Shown piece by piece: positions 44,392-53,308 of a DNA stretch of 64,000 bases (positions are counted from its first letter, which is position 1; each line of letters begins with the position of its first letter). The stretch lies in NCBI RefSeq assembly GCF_004827385.1, contig NZ_SRXN01000003.1, forward strand, positions 124,001 through 188,000, written 5' to 3'. The notes below the pieces were generated by a model. The model ran no database searches. It was not told the DNA's origin and saw only the letters and a list, made by a program, of their open reading frames with translations. Source of the DNA: Ensifer sp. MPMI2T. Its GTDB lineage: Bacteria; Pseudomonadota; Alphaproteobacteria; Rhizobiales; Rhizobiaceae. The position numbers and the translations under genes were made by a program.

Positions 44392-45516
44392 TCAGAGCGT
44401 CGCTCGATAGATGCCGAGCACATCGCTCGCCGACATGTCGCGCGGATTGTTGTCCATCAATCTTCGAATGGCGTGGGCTTCGCCTGCCCAACCCTCCAAA
44501 GCGGCAGGATCGGCCCCGTGGGCTGACAGCCGCATTTCGACGCCGAGATCCTTGCAGAAGCGGTAGGCAGCGTTCAGAACCTGCGTCTCGTCGTCGAAGA
44601 CCGGAAGGCCGAGCGCTTTTAGGATTTCCGCCGTCTTCTCCCTACGCACCGGCGCGTTATAGGCGAGCACATGCGGGAACATGATGGCATTCGCCAGTCC
44701 GTGCGGTAGTCCAAGCCGCGTGCCGAGCGGGTAGGCGAGTGCGTGGCCGGCTGCCGTGTTGACCGGGCCGAGGCAAATGCCGCCGTAGTAGGACGCGAGC
44801 ATCATGCCGGCGCGCGCTTCCGTGTCACGGCCGTTCTCCACGACCCGCGCGAGATATTTGCCGACGAGGCGAATGCCCATGCGGGCATAGCCGTCGATGA
44901 GGTCATGGGCGCGGATATTGGTGAAGGCCTCCACGCAGTGCGCCATTGCGTCGATGCCTGTCGCCGCAGTCACCGCCGGCGGCACAGACCAGGTCAATTC
45001 CGGATCGAGAATGGCGATATCCGCAAGGAGGTGCGGGCTTTCGACCGCCTTCTTGGAATGCGTGCCACTGTCGGTGATCAGCGCCCGGATGCCGGCTTCG
45101 GATCCCGTGCCGGCCGTCGTCGGCACCTGCGCCAGCCGGGTGCGGCGGCCTTCGACCTTGTCCAGTCCGACGACGTCGTCGAGCGATTGGGAGCCATCCC
45201 ACAGGGCGGCGGCGAGCTTGGCGACGTCCAGCACCGAGCCGCCTCCGAGCCCGACGACAAGGTTCGGCCGCAAGGCACGGGCTGCCTCCAGGGCAGCGGT
45301 CAGCGCCCTGTCGTCCGGTTCGGCGGGAACGTCGGAAAAGATCGACGCCTTGTTGCCGATACCGAGCCTTTCCGCAAAGCCGATCGTGTGTTCCGACGCG
45401 ATGATCAGGACGCGCTGGGCACTCTCGGCCAAGGCGCCGAGCCTCGCCGAGGCGCCCGCGCCGATCTCGAGGCGCTTCGGTTGGTGGAGCGTAATCGGTC
45501 TCGCCATTCCGTCCAT
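44392..45516 (-). CDS. Iron-containing alcohol dehydrogenase (group III)
   Basis: 374 residues. NAD-binding VVGLGGGSVLDVAKL (about 89-103), TTAGTGSEA, and the metal ligands in GIDAMAHCVEAF (Asp and His), AAGHALAYPLG (His) and GLPHGLANA (His) are all present. It interconverts an alcohol and an aldehyde or ketone with NAD(P). It is last in the operon 48556->44392 and should process an intermediate from the lyase or dehydrogenase upstream; the substrate is unknown. GAGGAGG precedes ATG 45516, which lies 11 bases after the preceding stop. Confidence 0.9.
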   Translation of the reverse strand: MDGMARPITLHQPKRLEIGAGASARLGALAESAQRVLIIASEHTIGFAERLGIGNKASIFSDVPAEPDDRALTAALEAARALRPNLVVGLGGGSVLDVAKLAAALWDGSQSLDDVVGLDKVEGRRTRLAQVPTTAGTGSEAGIRALITDSGTHSKKAVESPHLLADIAILDPELTWSVPPAVTAATGIDAMAHCVEAFTNIRAHDLIDGYARMGIRLVGKYLARVVENGRDTEARAGMMLASYYGGICLGPVNTAAGHALAYPLGTRLGLPHGLANAIMFPHVLAYNAPVRREKTAEILKALGLPVFDDETQVLNAAYRFCKDLGVEMRLSAHGADPAALEGWAGEAHAIRRLMDNNPRDMSASDVLGIYRATL

Positions 45517-45526
45517 GATCGCCTCC

Positions 45527-46438
45527 TCACGCCTCTTCCAGCTGCGCCATGTGCGCCCAGACCGCCTCGCGTTCCGCGTCGGTCAGCTCGACGAGGGGCG
45601 GATTGACGCGAAGCCAGCCATTGTCACCGCGCCGGCGCGCGACCATTGCTTTGACCGTCGGAAGCTGGACATAGGCGTTGGTGAGTTCACGCCAGGCGAC
45701 GATCTTCTCCTGGGCGGCGTTCACCTCCGTCTCCCTGCCGGCGACGTTCCAGTTGTCGAAGACGAGACGGAGGTCGCCAGCAACCAGGTTCGAGCTCGCC
45801 GTGATGCAACCGGCGCCGCCCGCCCGGAGCAATGGCAACAGCAACGGGTCGGCACCAGCCAGAACACCGAAGCCGGGGAAGGCCTTGACCATGGCCTTCA
45901 TGTTTTCGAGATCGCCCGAACTGTCCTTGATGCCGACGACAATGCCCGGGAAATTCTCGCGAAGACGGCCGATGACCTCATGCGGGATCGCCACGCCGGA
46001 AACCTGCGGGATGTGATAAAGCACGATCCTCAGCCGGTCGTCGGCGACGCCGTCGATGATGCGCGCATAGGCGCGATAGATGCCCTCGGCGCTGACACCC
46101 TTGTAGTAAAAGGGCGGTAGCAGCACGACGCCGCGCGCGCCAGCCCGGACGGCATGGCGGGTCAGTTCGATCGTGTCGGCGACAGCCGATTGGGCGGTCC
46201 CCGGCAAGAGCTGTTCCGGACGGATGCCGCCCGCGATCGCCCGGTCGAGAATGTCCATTCGGTCCTTCAACCCGAAGGAATTGGCTTCCCCGGTGGTGCC
46301 CAGGAGGGCGATGCCGTGGCAGCCTTCGTTAAGCAGCTTCCGGCAATGGTCTATGAACAGGCGGAAATCCGGCCTGCCATCGGCCGTGACGGCTGTGGTT
46401 GCGGCGCAGAATACGCCGCCAATCTCGAAATCAGACAT
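45527..46438 (-). CDS. Dihydrodipicolinate synthase (DapA)-family aldolase/lyase
   Basis: 303 residues of the class I aldolase TIM barrel: [14 protein letters not shown] (about 47-60), the catalytic Tyr in [10 protein letters not shown] and the Schiff-base Lys in GIKDSSGD (about 165). Family members include true DapA, N-acetylneuraminate lyase and keto-deoxy sugar-acid lyases or dehydratases. The neighbours (kinase, PdxA2, alcohol dehydrogenase) favour a sugar-acid role over lysine synthesis. The ATG lies inside the end of the pdxA-like gene (8-base overlap). Confidence 0.9.
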   Translation of the reverse strand: MSDFEIGGVFCAATTAVTADGRPDFRLFIDHCRKLLNEGCHGIALLGTTGEANSFGLKDRMDILDRAIAGGIRPEQLLPGTAQSAVADTIELTRHAVRAGARGVVLLPPFYYKGVSAEGIYRAYARIIDGVADDRLRIVLYHIPQVSGVAIPHEVIGRLRENFPGIVVGIKDSSGDLENMKAMVKAFPGFGVLAGADPLLLPLLRAGGAGCITASSNLVAGDLRLVFDNWNVAGRETEVNAAQEKIVAWRELTNAYVQLPTVKAMVARRRGDNGWLRVNPPLVELTDAEREAVWAHMAQLEEA

Positions 46439-47387
46439 TTGCGTTCTTCCCAGCGATAAGCTTGCGCGCATAGGCGATAGCGGCGTTCATGTTGACATGG
46501 TTGGCTTTGCCCGTACCGGCGATGTCGAAGGCTGTGCCGTGGTCGACCGAGGTCCGATCGATCGGCAAGCCCACCGACACATTGACCGCCGTATCGAAGG
46601 CGACCAGCTTGATCGGGATGTGACCCTGATCGTGATATTGCGCGATCACGAGATCGAAGCCGCCCTGGTAGGCGCGATGGAAAACCGTGTCTGCCGAAAT
46701 CGGGCCCTGCACATTGATGCCTTCCGCGCGGGCTTCAGTCACGGCCGGCACGATGTGTTCATCGTCTTCCGTCCCGAAAAGGCCGTTTTCGCCACAGTGG
46801 GGGTTGATGCCGGCGACCGCGATTCTCGGGTTCTCGTAGCCGATGCGTTTCAAATGCTCGTTGCCCGCCCGGATCGTCGCCAGAATGCGCTCGGGCTTGG
46901 CACGCCCGATTGCGTCCTTCAGCGAAACATGGGTCGAAACATGGATGACCTTGAGCCGCTCTGACGCCAGCAGCATGAAGGCGGATTTCGAGCCGGTCAG
47001 CGCGGTCAGCATGCCGGTGTGGCCATCATAGTGGTGCCCAGCCGAGTTCAGCGCCTCCTTGTTGATCGGCGCGGTAACGATGCAGCCGATCTCTCCCGCC
47101 ATCGCCGACTTGACGGCGAGGTCAATGAAACGAAAGGATGCATCGCCGGAGACCGCGCTGAGCTTGCCCCACGGTAGCGGCGCCCCCTCGACCGGAACGT
47201 CCTCGACGATGTTCCGGAGGTCGAGTTCGATGCCGAGAACTGCCTTGGCCGCCTCGAGCTGTGCCAGGTTCCCGAACACGCGGGTGGCTGCCCGGTCGGC
47301 GGCGCTCATCTCGGCAAGAGACTTGACGATGATTTCGGGTCCGACGCCCGCCGGGTCGCCCATGGTTATGCCGACGATATTGCTCAT
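46431..47387 (-). CDS. PdxA2-type 4-phospho-sugar-acid dehydrogenase (4-hydroxythreonine-4-phosphate dehydrogenase family)
   Basis: 318 residues: [13 protein letters not shown] (about 6-18), [29 protein letters not shown] and [14 protein letters not shown], with the metal-binding His residues in place. PdxA proper makes a vitamin B6 precursor. PdxA2 relatives next to DUF1537 kinases oxidise and decarboxylate D-threonate- or D-erythronate-4-phosphate to dihydroxyacetone phosphate. The kinase at 42509 makes the second role likelier here. The ATG overlaps the sialidase-like stop (ATGA). Confidence 0.88.
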   Translation of the reverse strand: MSNIVGITMGDPAGVGPEIIVKSLAEMSAADRAATRVFGNLAQLEAAKAVLGIELDLRNIVEDVPVEGAPLPWGKLSAVSGDASFRFIDLAVKSAMAGEIGCIVTAPINKEALNSAGHHYDGHTGMLTALTGSKSAFMLLASERLKVIHVSTHVSLKDAIGRAKPERILATIRAGNEHLKRIGYENPRIAVAGINPHCGENGLFGTEDDEHIVPAVTEARAEGINVQGPISADTVFHRAYQGGFDLVIAQYHDQGHIPIKLVAFDTAVNVSVGLPIDRTSVDHGTAFDIAGTGKANHVNMNAAIAYARKLIAGKNANV

Positions 47388-48556
47388 TTCGGGTCTCCGT
47401 CGATCCAGCCCTTGGCGAGGCGGACGTATTTGATCGCGCGTCGATGGAAGGTGAAAGCGATGTGGAGGTTGCCTTCGCCGTCTTCGAGAAGCGCCGGATA
47501 GGAAAGCTCGTGATTCCGCCCATCGAGCGAATTGTTCGACAGGCAGGTGCCCGGGCCATCTTCGACCACGCGCCGAAGCGGGAACGTCCTGCCGCCGTCC
47601 GTCGAAACGCAAAGCGTCAGCGGCGCCCGGGGAACGCCCCAGATCGGTTTTATGCCGCCCTCGGCGTTCGGACGATGATACTCCTCGCCAAGTTCGTCGT
47701 AGAGCGACTCGCGCCGGTCGCTCGAGGTTGCCGATGAGACGGGATTGCAGAGGAGCGCCACGCGCCCGTCGGCGAGACGGACGGCCGCGATCGAGGAATT
47801 GTTATTGGGCACGTCCGTCGCCTCCGGCGCCGTCCAGCTCCGCCCGCCGTCACTGCTCGTCGAACGGTAAACGAAGTCCGCCTGGCGACGCCGGAAAAAC
47901 GCGACCATCTCATCGCCGTCGCGCGGCACGATCGTCATGTGGACGCAGCCATAGGACTGCGGAACGTCGATAACCGACCAGATCGCGCCCTCGTCATTGC
48001 TGACCGCCACGGCGGCGGTGTCGTGTGTGCCGGTCCAGCGTGCGCCGGGGCGAGGGTTGCACAGAAACAGGGGCAGCATCCAGGCGCCATCGTCACGCCG
48101 GACGATCGTCGCGCGGATGAACGTCCCGGCCGCCAGTCCAAGATCGCGCGCCGGCCCGGAAGCGATCCTTTCGTTCTCGAAGGTCAAGGACCTTTCGCGC
48201 ACACGGCTTTCATCCTGGTTTCCCGAGGGCTGTGCGGTGTGAAACAGGCTCACGCCGCCGTCTGGGCGAACAAAGATCATCGGGTTTTGTTCGGAGCGCT
48301 CCGGATCATCGCTGACCTGGATTGTGTTGGACCAAGTGCCGCCCCCGGGCGCGAGGGTGGAGAGATGAATGGAAATGTCGGATTTGCCCTCGAGCGTCCC
48401 GGCAAACCAGGCGCAGGCGAGCGAGCCATCGGGCAGGAACGCCAGGAACGACGCGTGATTGTGAATCCTGGGGGAGGGCAGAAAGGCCTCTTCGCGACCC
48501 GCCTCCGTGCGAACAATGTGCCCGTCCATGCGTCTTCCGATCTCTTCCGGCGTCAA
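47384..48556 (-). CDS. Sialidase-like (BNR/Asp-box) six-bladed beta-propeller protein
   Basis: 390 residues with repeated Asp-box motifs ([24 protein letters not shown]) and Arg-rich blade ends such as [10 protein letters not shown] and [11 protein letters not shown], as in the exo-alpha-sialidase superfamily. No signal peptide is visible, so it may act in the cytoplasm. I chose the TTG at 48556 because AAAGGAGG lies ideally upstream; ATG 48607 would add 17 unlikely residues. First gene of the operon with PdxA2, DapA-family and alcohol dehydrogenase genes. True sialidase activity is doubtful; a glycoside or ester cleavage yielding the operon's substrate is possible (inference). Confidence 0.82.
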   Translation of the reverse strand: MTPEEIGRRMDGHIVRTEAGREEAFLPSPRIHNHASFLAFLPDGSLACAWFAGTLEGKSDISIHLSTLAPGGGTWSNTIQVSDDPERSEQNPMIFVRPDGGVSLFHTAQPSGNQDESRVRERSLTFENERIASGPARDLGLAAGTFIRATIVRRDDGAWMLPLFLCNPRPGARWTGTHDTAAVAVSNDEGAIWSVIDVPQSYGCVHMTIVPRDGDEMVAFFRRRQADFVYRSTSSDGGRSWTAPEATDVPNNNSSIAAVRLADGRVALLCNPVSSATSSDRRESLYDELGEEYHRPNAEGGIKPIWGVPRAPLTLCVSTDGGRTFPLRRVVEDGPGTCLSNNSLDGRNHELSYPALLEDGEGNLHIAFTFHRRAIKYVRLAKGWIDGDPK

Positions 48557-48798
48557 TTCCTCTCCTCCTTTTCCCGTCGATATGCAAAAAGAATTCAAAC
48601 AAATCACATGTTGTCAAGTTGAATATGATCAAAGTGAGTATCTGGATTTTCGCTTGCAGTCAAAAAGGATACGAAAATACAAATAGATACCGTCGTGTGG
48701 AAAAATGCGCCTGCGAAGTCGCCGTGGCATGAGTTGACAAATTATTGGCATTGCTCCAGTCTGGGTTCAGTCAACGAGAGGAGCGTCGCGGGAGAGGC

Positions 48799-49692
48799 AT
48801 GACTGCAATCGTCAACCATCACGGTGAGCGTCCGACGGCCAAGGCATTGTGCTGCGTCGCAGCGGCTGCCGCGCTTGCTGCGGCGGATGCGGCCGTTGTG
48901 CGTCTCCTTGCAGGTGAAGTGCATGCGTTCGTCATCGGCTTCTTTCGCAGCCTCTTCGGCCTTGCAACGATCGTCCCATTGATCGTGGCGCGCCCACGCG
49001 TCCTGAAGTCCGGCTATCGGCTCCAGCATGTCACGCGTGCGGCACTGAAGCTTGCCGCGCTCGTTTGTTTTTTTATGGCCTTTGCCGCTGCGCCGCTCGC
49101 CGATGCAATGGCGATCATGTTCACGACGCCGATCTTCCTGATGCTCGGCGCCTGGCTGTGGCTCGGCGAGAAGCTGACGCCGGGCCTCGTTTTCGCGCTC
49201 GCGGCGGGCTTCGCCGGTGCTTTGATCATCATCAATCCCGCCGGCCAGGGCGGCATGGAGGCGGCTCTGCTCCTGGCGCTAGCCGGCGCCGCACTTCAGG
49301 CCCTCGTTCAGCTCATGCTGAAGCGCATGTCGGATCTCGATTCGACCGAGACGCTGGTGGTCTGGAACCTCATCGTGACGGTGCCATTGGCGGCTGTGCC
49401 TGCGGCACTCTACTGGACGACGCCCGATCTGCGCGAGTTCGCCTTGCTCGCGCTGCAGGGCGCGATGGGGGCCGCCAATATGGCGCTGATGACGAAGGCG
49501 TTCAGCATCGCGGATGCATCGCAGATCGCGCCGATGGACTTTCTCCGCCTGCCGTTTGTTGCCGTCATGGCGTGGATCCTGTTCGGCGAGGTCGCAGGAC
49601 TCTCCACCTGGCTCGGTGCCACTATCATCTTCGCCGCGACGATGATTCTCGTCGGAGGCGGGCGACTGAAGCGACGGGTGGCGGAAGATTGA
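48799..49692 (+). CDS. DMT-superfamily (EamA) membrane transporter
   Basis: 297 residues with about ten membrane helices in two EamA halves (first about 10-140, second about 150-290): KALCCVAAAAALAAADAAVVRLL, MAIMFTTPIFLMLGAWLWLGEKLT and IAPMDFLRLPFVAVMAWILFGEVAG. Members move metabolites or drugs across the inner membrane; the substrate is not predictable, though its position diverging from the sugar-acid operon suggests a related solute. GGAGAGG precedes ATG 48799. The 242-base gap to the sialidase-like gene is AT-rich and has TTGTCAA (48614-48620) and TTGACAA (48734-48740). Confidence 0.85.
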   Translation: MTAIVNHHGERPTAKALCCVAAAAALAAADAAVVRLLAGEVHAFVIGFFRSLFGLATIVPLIVARPRVLKSGYRLQHVTRAALKLAALVCFFMAFAAAPLADAMAIMFTTPIFLMLGAWLWLGEKLTPGLVFALAAGFAGALIIINPAGQGGMEAALLLALAGAALQALVQLMLKRMSDLDSTETLVVWNLIVTVPLAAVPAALYWTTPDLREFALLALQGAMGAANMALMTKAFSIADASQIAPMDFLRLPFVAVMAWILFGEVAGLSTWLGATIIFAATMILVGGGRLKRRVAED

Positions 49693-49699
49693 GACAACC

Positions 49700-49717
49700 T
49701 GCCGCCGGCCGGCGGCA
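49700..49717 (+). terminator. 18-base perfect palindrome after the DMT gene
   Basis: TGCCGCCGGCCGGCGGCA begins eight bases after the stop. It can fold into a very stable GC stem, likely limiting read-through into the ABC operon. It has no T-run. Confidence 0.45.
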
Positions 49718-49789
49718 ACCGATAGCGACGGCTCCGCAGCGCGGCCGGACACGGAACATTGACAGCGCTGGCTCATCAGGGAGGAGTAG

Positions 49790-51295
49790 ATGAAGGGTAA
49801 AAGACTGTTGTTTGGCTTGATGATGACCGCGTCGGTGGCAGCGTCGGCCTGGGCCCAGGAGGCAAAGGACATCACGGTCGTTCTTGATGAGGAAGTCGAC
49901 CTTGTGGAGCCTTGCATGGCGACGCGTTCGAACATCGGGCGCATTATCCTGCAGAATGTTTCCGAGACGCTGACGGAACTCGACGTTCGCGATAAGAAAG
50001 GGCTGATGCCGCGCCTGGCCGAGAGCTGGGAGGAGTCGAGCCCCGGCACCTGGCGCTTCCATCTGCGCAAGGATGCGAAGTTCTCCGACGGTTCCGCCTT
50101 TGACGCCGGTGACGTCAAGCACTCGATCGAACGGGCGATGAGCGACAAGATCTCGTGCGAAAGCCCGCGCTATTTCGGCGATACCAAGCTGGAAACCAAG
50201 GTCGTCGACGACAATACGATCGATATCACAGCGACGCCGGCACAGCCCATCCTGCCGCTGCTGATGACGCTGGTGACGATCGTGCCGGCCGAGACGCCGA
50301 TTGAATTCACGCGCGAGCCGATCGGCACGGGTCCTTACAAGCTCACCGAGTGGAAGGCGGGCCAGAGCATCACGCTGACGCGCCGTGACGACTACTGGGG
50401 AACCGCGCCGGAGGTGACGAAGGCGACTTATGTGTTCCGCGCCGATCCCTCCGTGCGGGCGGCCATGATCGCTGCCGGCGAGGCCGACATTGCGCCGCTG
50501 ATCTCGGAACTCGACGCCAATGATGCGGAGATGGACTTCAGCTATCCCAACTCCGAAACCTTCTACATGCGGCTCGACCACTCGATCCCGCCGCTCAACG
50601 ACAAGCGCGTGCGCCAGGCGCTCAACATGGCGCTCGATCGTGACGCCTTCATCGGCACGCTGTTGCCGAAGGGCGCGATCAAGGCGACGGCTATCGTGCC
50701 GCCGACGACACTCGGCTGGAACCCCGACGTCAAGGTAGCGCCCTACGATCCGGATGGCGCCAAGAAGCTGCTTGCCGAGGCGAAAGCCGACGGCGTTCCC
50801 GTCGAAACACCCATCACCATCGTCGGGCGCACCAACAACTTCCCGAACGTGGTGGAAGTGCTCGAAGCCGCCCAGCAGATGTTCGAAGAGGTAGGCTTCA
50901 AGACGAAGCTGCAGATGTACGAGGTCGCGGAGTTCGAGAAGCAGTATTCCAAACCCTATCCGGAAAACCGCGGGCCGCTCCTTGTCGCCGCCCAGCACGA
51001 CAATGCGCGTGGCGATCCGGTCTTCTCGATGTACTTCAAGTACGACAGCAACGGCCGTCAATCGGGCATCGCCAACCCGGATGTCGACAAGATGATCGCT
51101 GAAGCGACCGCGGCAACGGGCGAGGCACGCGCGGCCGATTGGAAGAAACTCATCGCCTATCTGCATGACGACGTGGTCGCCGACGTTCTGTTGTTCCACA
51201 TGGTGGGCTACGCACGGGTCAATCCGCGCATCGACTTCACGCCGACGATCGCGACCAATTCGCAGCTGCAACTGTCGGAAATTCGCTTCAAGTAA
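49790..51295 (+). CDS. ABC importer substrate-binding protein, family 5 (dipeptide/nickel/oligopeptide type)
   Basis: 501 residues. A signal peptide (LLFGLMMTASVAASAWAQ, cleavage near residue 23) sends it to the periplasm. Family 5 features follow: PRLAESWEESSPGTWRFHLRKDAKFSDGSAFDAGDVKHSIERA, GTGPYKLTEWKAG and RVRQALNMALDRDAFI. It captures the solute for the two permeases encoded downstream. Peptide, opine or sugar-oligomer binding cannot be told apart. GGGAGGAG precedes ATG 49790. A stable hairpin and a mosaic repeat separate it from the permeases, a common way to keep binding protein in excess. Confidence 0.93.
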   Translation: MKGKRLLFGLMMTASVAASAWAQEAKDITVVLDEEVDLVEPCMATRSNIGRIILQNVSETLTELDVRDKKGLMPRLAESWEESSPGTWRFHLRKDAKFSDGSAFDAGDVKHSIERAMSDKISCESPRYFGDTKLETKVVDDNTIDITATPAQPILPLLMTLVTIVPAETPIEFTREPIGTGPYKLTEWKAGQSITLTRRDDYWGTAPEVTKATYVFRADPSVRAAMIAAGEADIAPLISELDANDAEMDFSYPNSETFYMRLDHSIPPLNDKRVRQALNMALDRDAFIGTLLPKGAIKATAIVPPTTLGWNPDVKVAPYDPDGAKKLLAEAKADGVPVETPITIVGRTNNFPNVVEVLEAAQQMFEEVGFKTKLQMYEVAEFEKQYSKPYPENRGPLLVAAQHDNARGDPVFSMYFKYDSNGRQSGIANPDVDKMIAEATAATGEARAADWKKLIAYLHDDVVADVLLFHMVGYARVNPRIDFTPTIATNSQLQLSEIRFK

Positions 51296-51309
51296 GCGGA
51301 ACATGAAAT

Positions 51310-51339
51310 GGGAAGGGCGGCGGCAACTCCGCCCTTCCC
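51310..51339 (+). terminator. Strong hairpin after the binding-protein gene
   Basis: GGGAAGGGCGG, loop CGGCAACT, CCGCCCTTCCC: eleven perfect pairs, 14 bases after the TAA. It probably protects the upstream mRNA end or partly stops transcription, giving more binding protein than permease. Confidence 0.6.
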
Positions 51340-51434
51340 TACAGCGCCGTGCGTCGTCGGGCGCACGAAGGTCGCTGTAGCACTTTGAATTGCTGCATGT
51401 CCCTCAAATCGGCTCCGAGTTGAGGGACATGCAG
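51339..51434. repeat. Two-palindrome intergenic mosaic element (RIME-like)
   Basis: Palindrome 1 has CTACAGCG and CGTGCG (51339-51353) pairing with CGCACG and CGCTGTAG (51362-51380). Palindrome 2 has CTGCATGTCCCTCAA (51393-51407) pairing perfectly over 15 bases with TTGAGGGACATGCAG (51420-51434). CACTTTGAATTG links them. The arrangement of about 100 bases with two large palindromes matches my recollection of Rhizobium-specific intergenic mosaic elements. Confidence 0.7.
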
Positions 51435-51455
51435 AGACAATCGGGAGTAGGACCG

Positions 51456-52370
51456 ATGGGAAAAAAGATGATGAGGCGCATCGTGTCGAGTTTCTTCTCG
51501 CTCGTCGCGCTCGTGGTGATGGTGTTCTTCCTGTCGCGGCTGACGGGCGATCCGGCAGCCTTGTTCCTGCCGATCGATGCGACGCAGGAAATGCTCGATC
51601 AGTTCCGCGAATTGCATGGATTGAATGATCCGCTTATCCAGCAGTTCGGGCGCTATGTCTGGGACGTTCTGCAACTCGACTTCGGCGACTCGATCCGCAA
51701 GGCGCGTCCTGCGATCGATGTGGTGCTGGAGTCCTTCACCTGGACGCTGCAGCTGGCGCTGATCACCATCGCGCTGGTGACCGCGCTCGCCATCACCATC
51801 GGCTCGGTTGCGGCCTTCCGTCCGGCCGGCCTGTTCGATCGCTTCGTCTCCCTGGTTTCACTGATCGGCGCATCGGCCCCAGATTTCTGGATCGCGATCG
51901 TCGGCATCGTGGTCTTTTCCATCACGTTCGGCTGGGTTCCGACATCAGGCACCGGCACGGTCTGGCACTGGATCCTGCCGGTGGCGGTGCTCTTCATCCG
52001 GCCATTTGGCCTGATTCTTCAGGTGGTACGCGGGTCGATGCTCACGGCCTTCGGATCGGCCTATGTGAAGACGGCACGCGCCAAGGGCGTTGGAAACCGC
52101 TCGATTATCTTCGTCCACACGCTGCGCAACGCCATGCTGCCGGTGATCACGGTCATCGGCGACCAAGCGGCGGCGATGCTTAACGGCGCGGTTGTCGTCG
52201 AGACGATCTTCGGCTTCCCCGGCGTCGGTAAGCTGATGATCGATTCCATCCTGCAGCGCGACTTCAACGTGATCCTTGCGGCGATCATGGTCACGGCGCT
52301 TGCGATCTTCGTCATGAACCTGCTGATCGACATTGCCTACACATTGCTCGATCCGCGCCTCAGGACCTGA
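51456..52370 (+). CDS. ABC importer permease (DppB/OppB type)
   Basis: 304 residues with about six membrane helices. It starts RIVSSFFSLVALVVMVFFLSRLTGDPAALFLP, the typical DppB opening, and has the permease-ATPase contact (EAA) loop in TARAKGVGNRSIIFVHTLRNAMLPVIT and VVVETIFGFPGVGKLMIDSI. It forms the inner-membrane channel with the next gene's product. ATG 51456 is the start fitting the family; an upstream frame from 51390 lies inside the repeat element. Confidence 0.93.
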   Translation: MGKKMMRRIVSSFFSLVALVVMVFFLSRLTGDPAALFLPIDATQEMLDQFRELHGLNDPLIQQFGRYVWDVLQLDFGDSIRKARPAIDVVLESFTWTLQLALITIALVTALAITIGSVAAFRPAGLFDRFVSLVSLIGASAPDFWIAIVGIVVFSITFGWVPTSGTGTVWHWILPVAVLFIRPFGLILQVVRGSMLTAFGSAYVKTARAKGVGNRSIIFVHTLRNAMLPVITVIGDQAAAMLNGAVVVETIFGFPGVGKLMIDSILQRDFNVILAAIMVTALAIFVMNLLIDIAYTLLDPRLRT

Positions 52371-52375
52371 AGGCC

Positions 52376-53308
52376 ATGTCCATGTCCAGTACTTTGCCAT
52401 CCACGGAGATCTCGACCAAACGGCACGGCAAGGCGCATGTGCTCCTCGGCATGCTGTGGCGCGACAAGTTTGCGTTCTTCGCGACGGTCTTCCTCGTTCT
52501 CGCGGTCCTGTGCGCGCTGTTCGGACCGATGTTGCTGAGCGAGGCGGCCGTCTCCCAGAACCTGCGCGCCCGCAACCTGGCGCCGTTTACTCTGGATCGG
52601 GGCTGGCTCTTCCTACTCGGAGCCGATGCGCTCGGTCGGCCGTTGCTCGCCCGCATCGTCGTCGCTGCGCAAAACACTTTGATGATCGCCGCCGGTGCGG
52701 TCGTCTGCTCCAGCATGATGGGTGCGCTGCTTGGCCTCATTGCCGGTTACGCGTCGGAGCGGGTGTCGAACGTGATCATGCGCCTTGCGGACGTGATCAT
52801 GTCCTTCCCGTCGCTGCTTCTCGCAGTGATCGTGCTCTACATGCTGGCGCCATCGGTCGGCAATATCGTGATTGTTCTCGCCATCACGCGGATCCCGGTC
52901 TATCTGCGCACCACTCGCGCCGAGGTCCTCGAAATCCGCCAGCGCATGTTCGTGCAGGCGGCAAAGGTCATGGGGGCGTCGTCCTTGCGGATCGTCTTCC
53001 GCCATATCCTGCCCATGGTCGTCCCGACGCTCGTCACCATTGCGACGCTGGACTTTGCCTTCGTCATGCTGGCCGAATCCTCGCTCTCCTTCCTCGGCAT
53101 CGGCATACAGCCGCCCGAGGTGACCTGGGGCCTGATGGTCGCGCAGGGCAAGCAATACCTCACCAATGCCTGGTGGTTGGCCTTCTGGCCGGGCCTGGCG
53201 ATCATTCTCACGACGCTGTCGCTCAATCTGCTGTCGAACTGGATGCGTGTCGCCCTCGACCCGGCACAGCGCTGGAGACTGGAAATCGGAGGCCGTAAGA
53301 ATGGCTGA
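52376..53308 (+). CDS. ABC importer permease (DppC/OppC type)
   Basis: 310 residues with about six helices: KFAFFATVFLVLAVLCALFGPMLL, LGADALGRPLLARIVVAAQNTLMIAAGAVV (the DppC GTDxxGRD-like region) and the EAA loop QAAKVMGASSLRIVFRHILPMVVPT, then AESSLSFLGIGIQPPEVTWG. It pairs with the preceding permease. It begins five bases after that gene and overlaps the ATPase gene by eight bases. Confidence 0.93.
   Translation: MSMSSTLPSTEISTKRHGKAHVLLGMLWRDKFAFFATVFLVLAVLCALFGPMLLSEAAVSQNLRARNLAPFTLDRGWLFLLGADALGRPLLARIVVAAQNTLMIAAGAVVCSSMMGALLGLIAGYASERVSNVIMRLADVIMSFPSLLLAVIVLYMLAPSVGNIVIVLAITRIPVYLRTTRAEVLEIRQRMFVQAAKVMGASSLRIVFRHILPMVVPTLVTIATLDFAFVMLAESSLSFLGIGIQPPEVTWGLMVAQGKQYLTNAWWLAFWPGLAIILTTLSLNLLSNWMRVALDPAQRWRLEIGGRKNG

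Noticed and set aside
45527..46438. Calling this gene dapA of lysine synthesis
   Set aside because: Family-level residues are present, but the catabolic operon context argues against a biosynthetic role.
46431..47387. Calling this gene the vitamin B6 enzyme PdxA
   Set aside because: Operon partners (DUF1537 kinase nearby, lyase, alcohol dehydrogenase) fit the catabolic PdxA2 role better.
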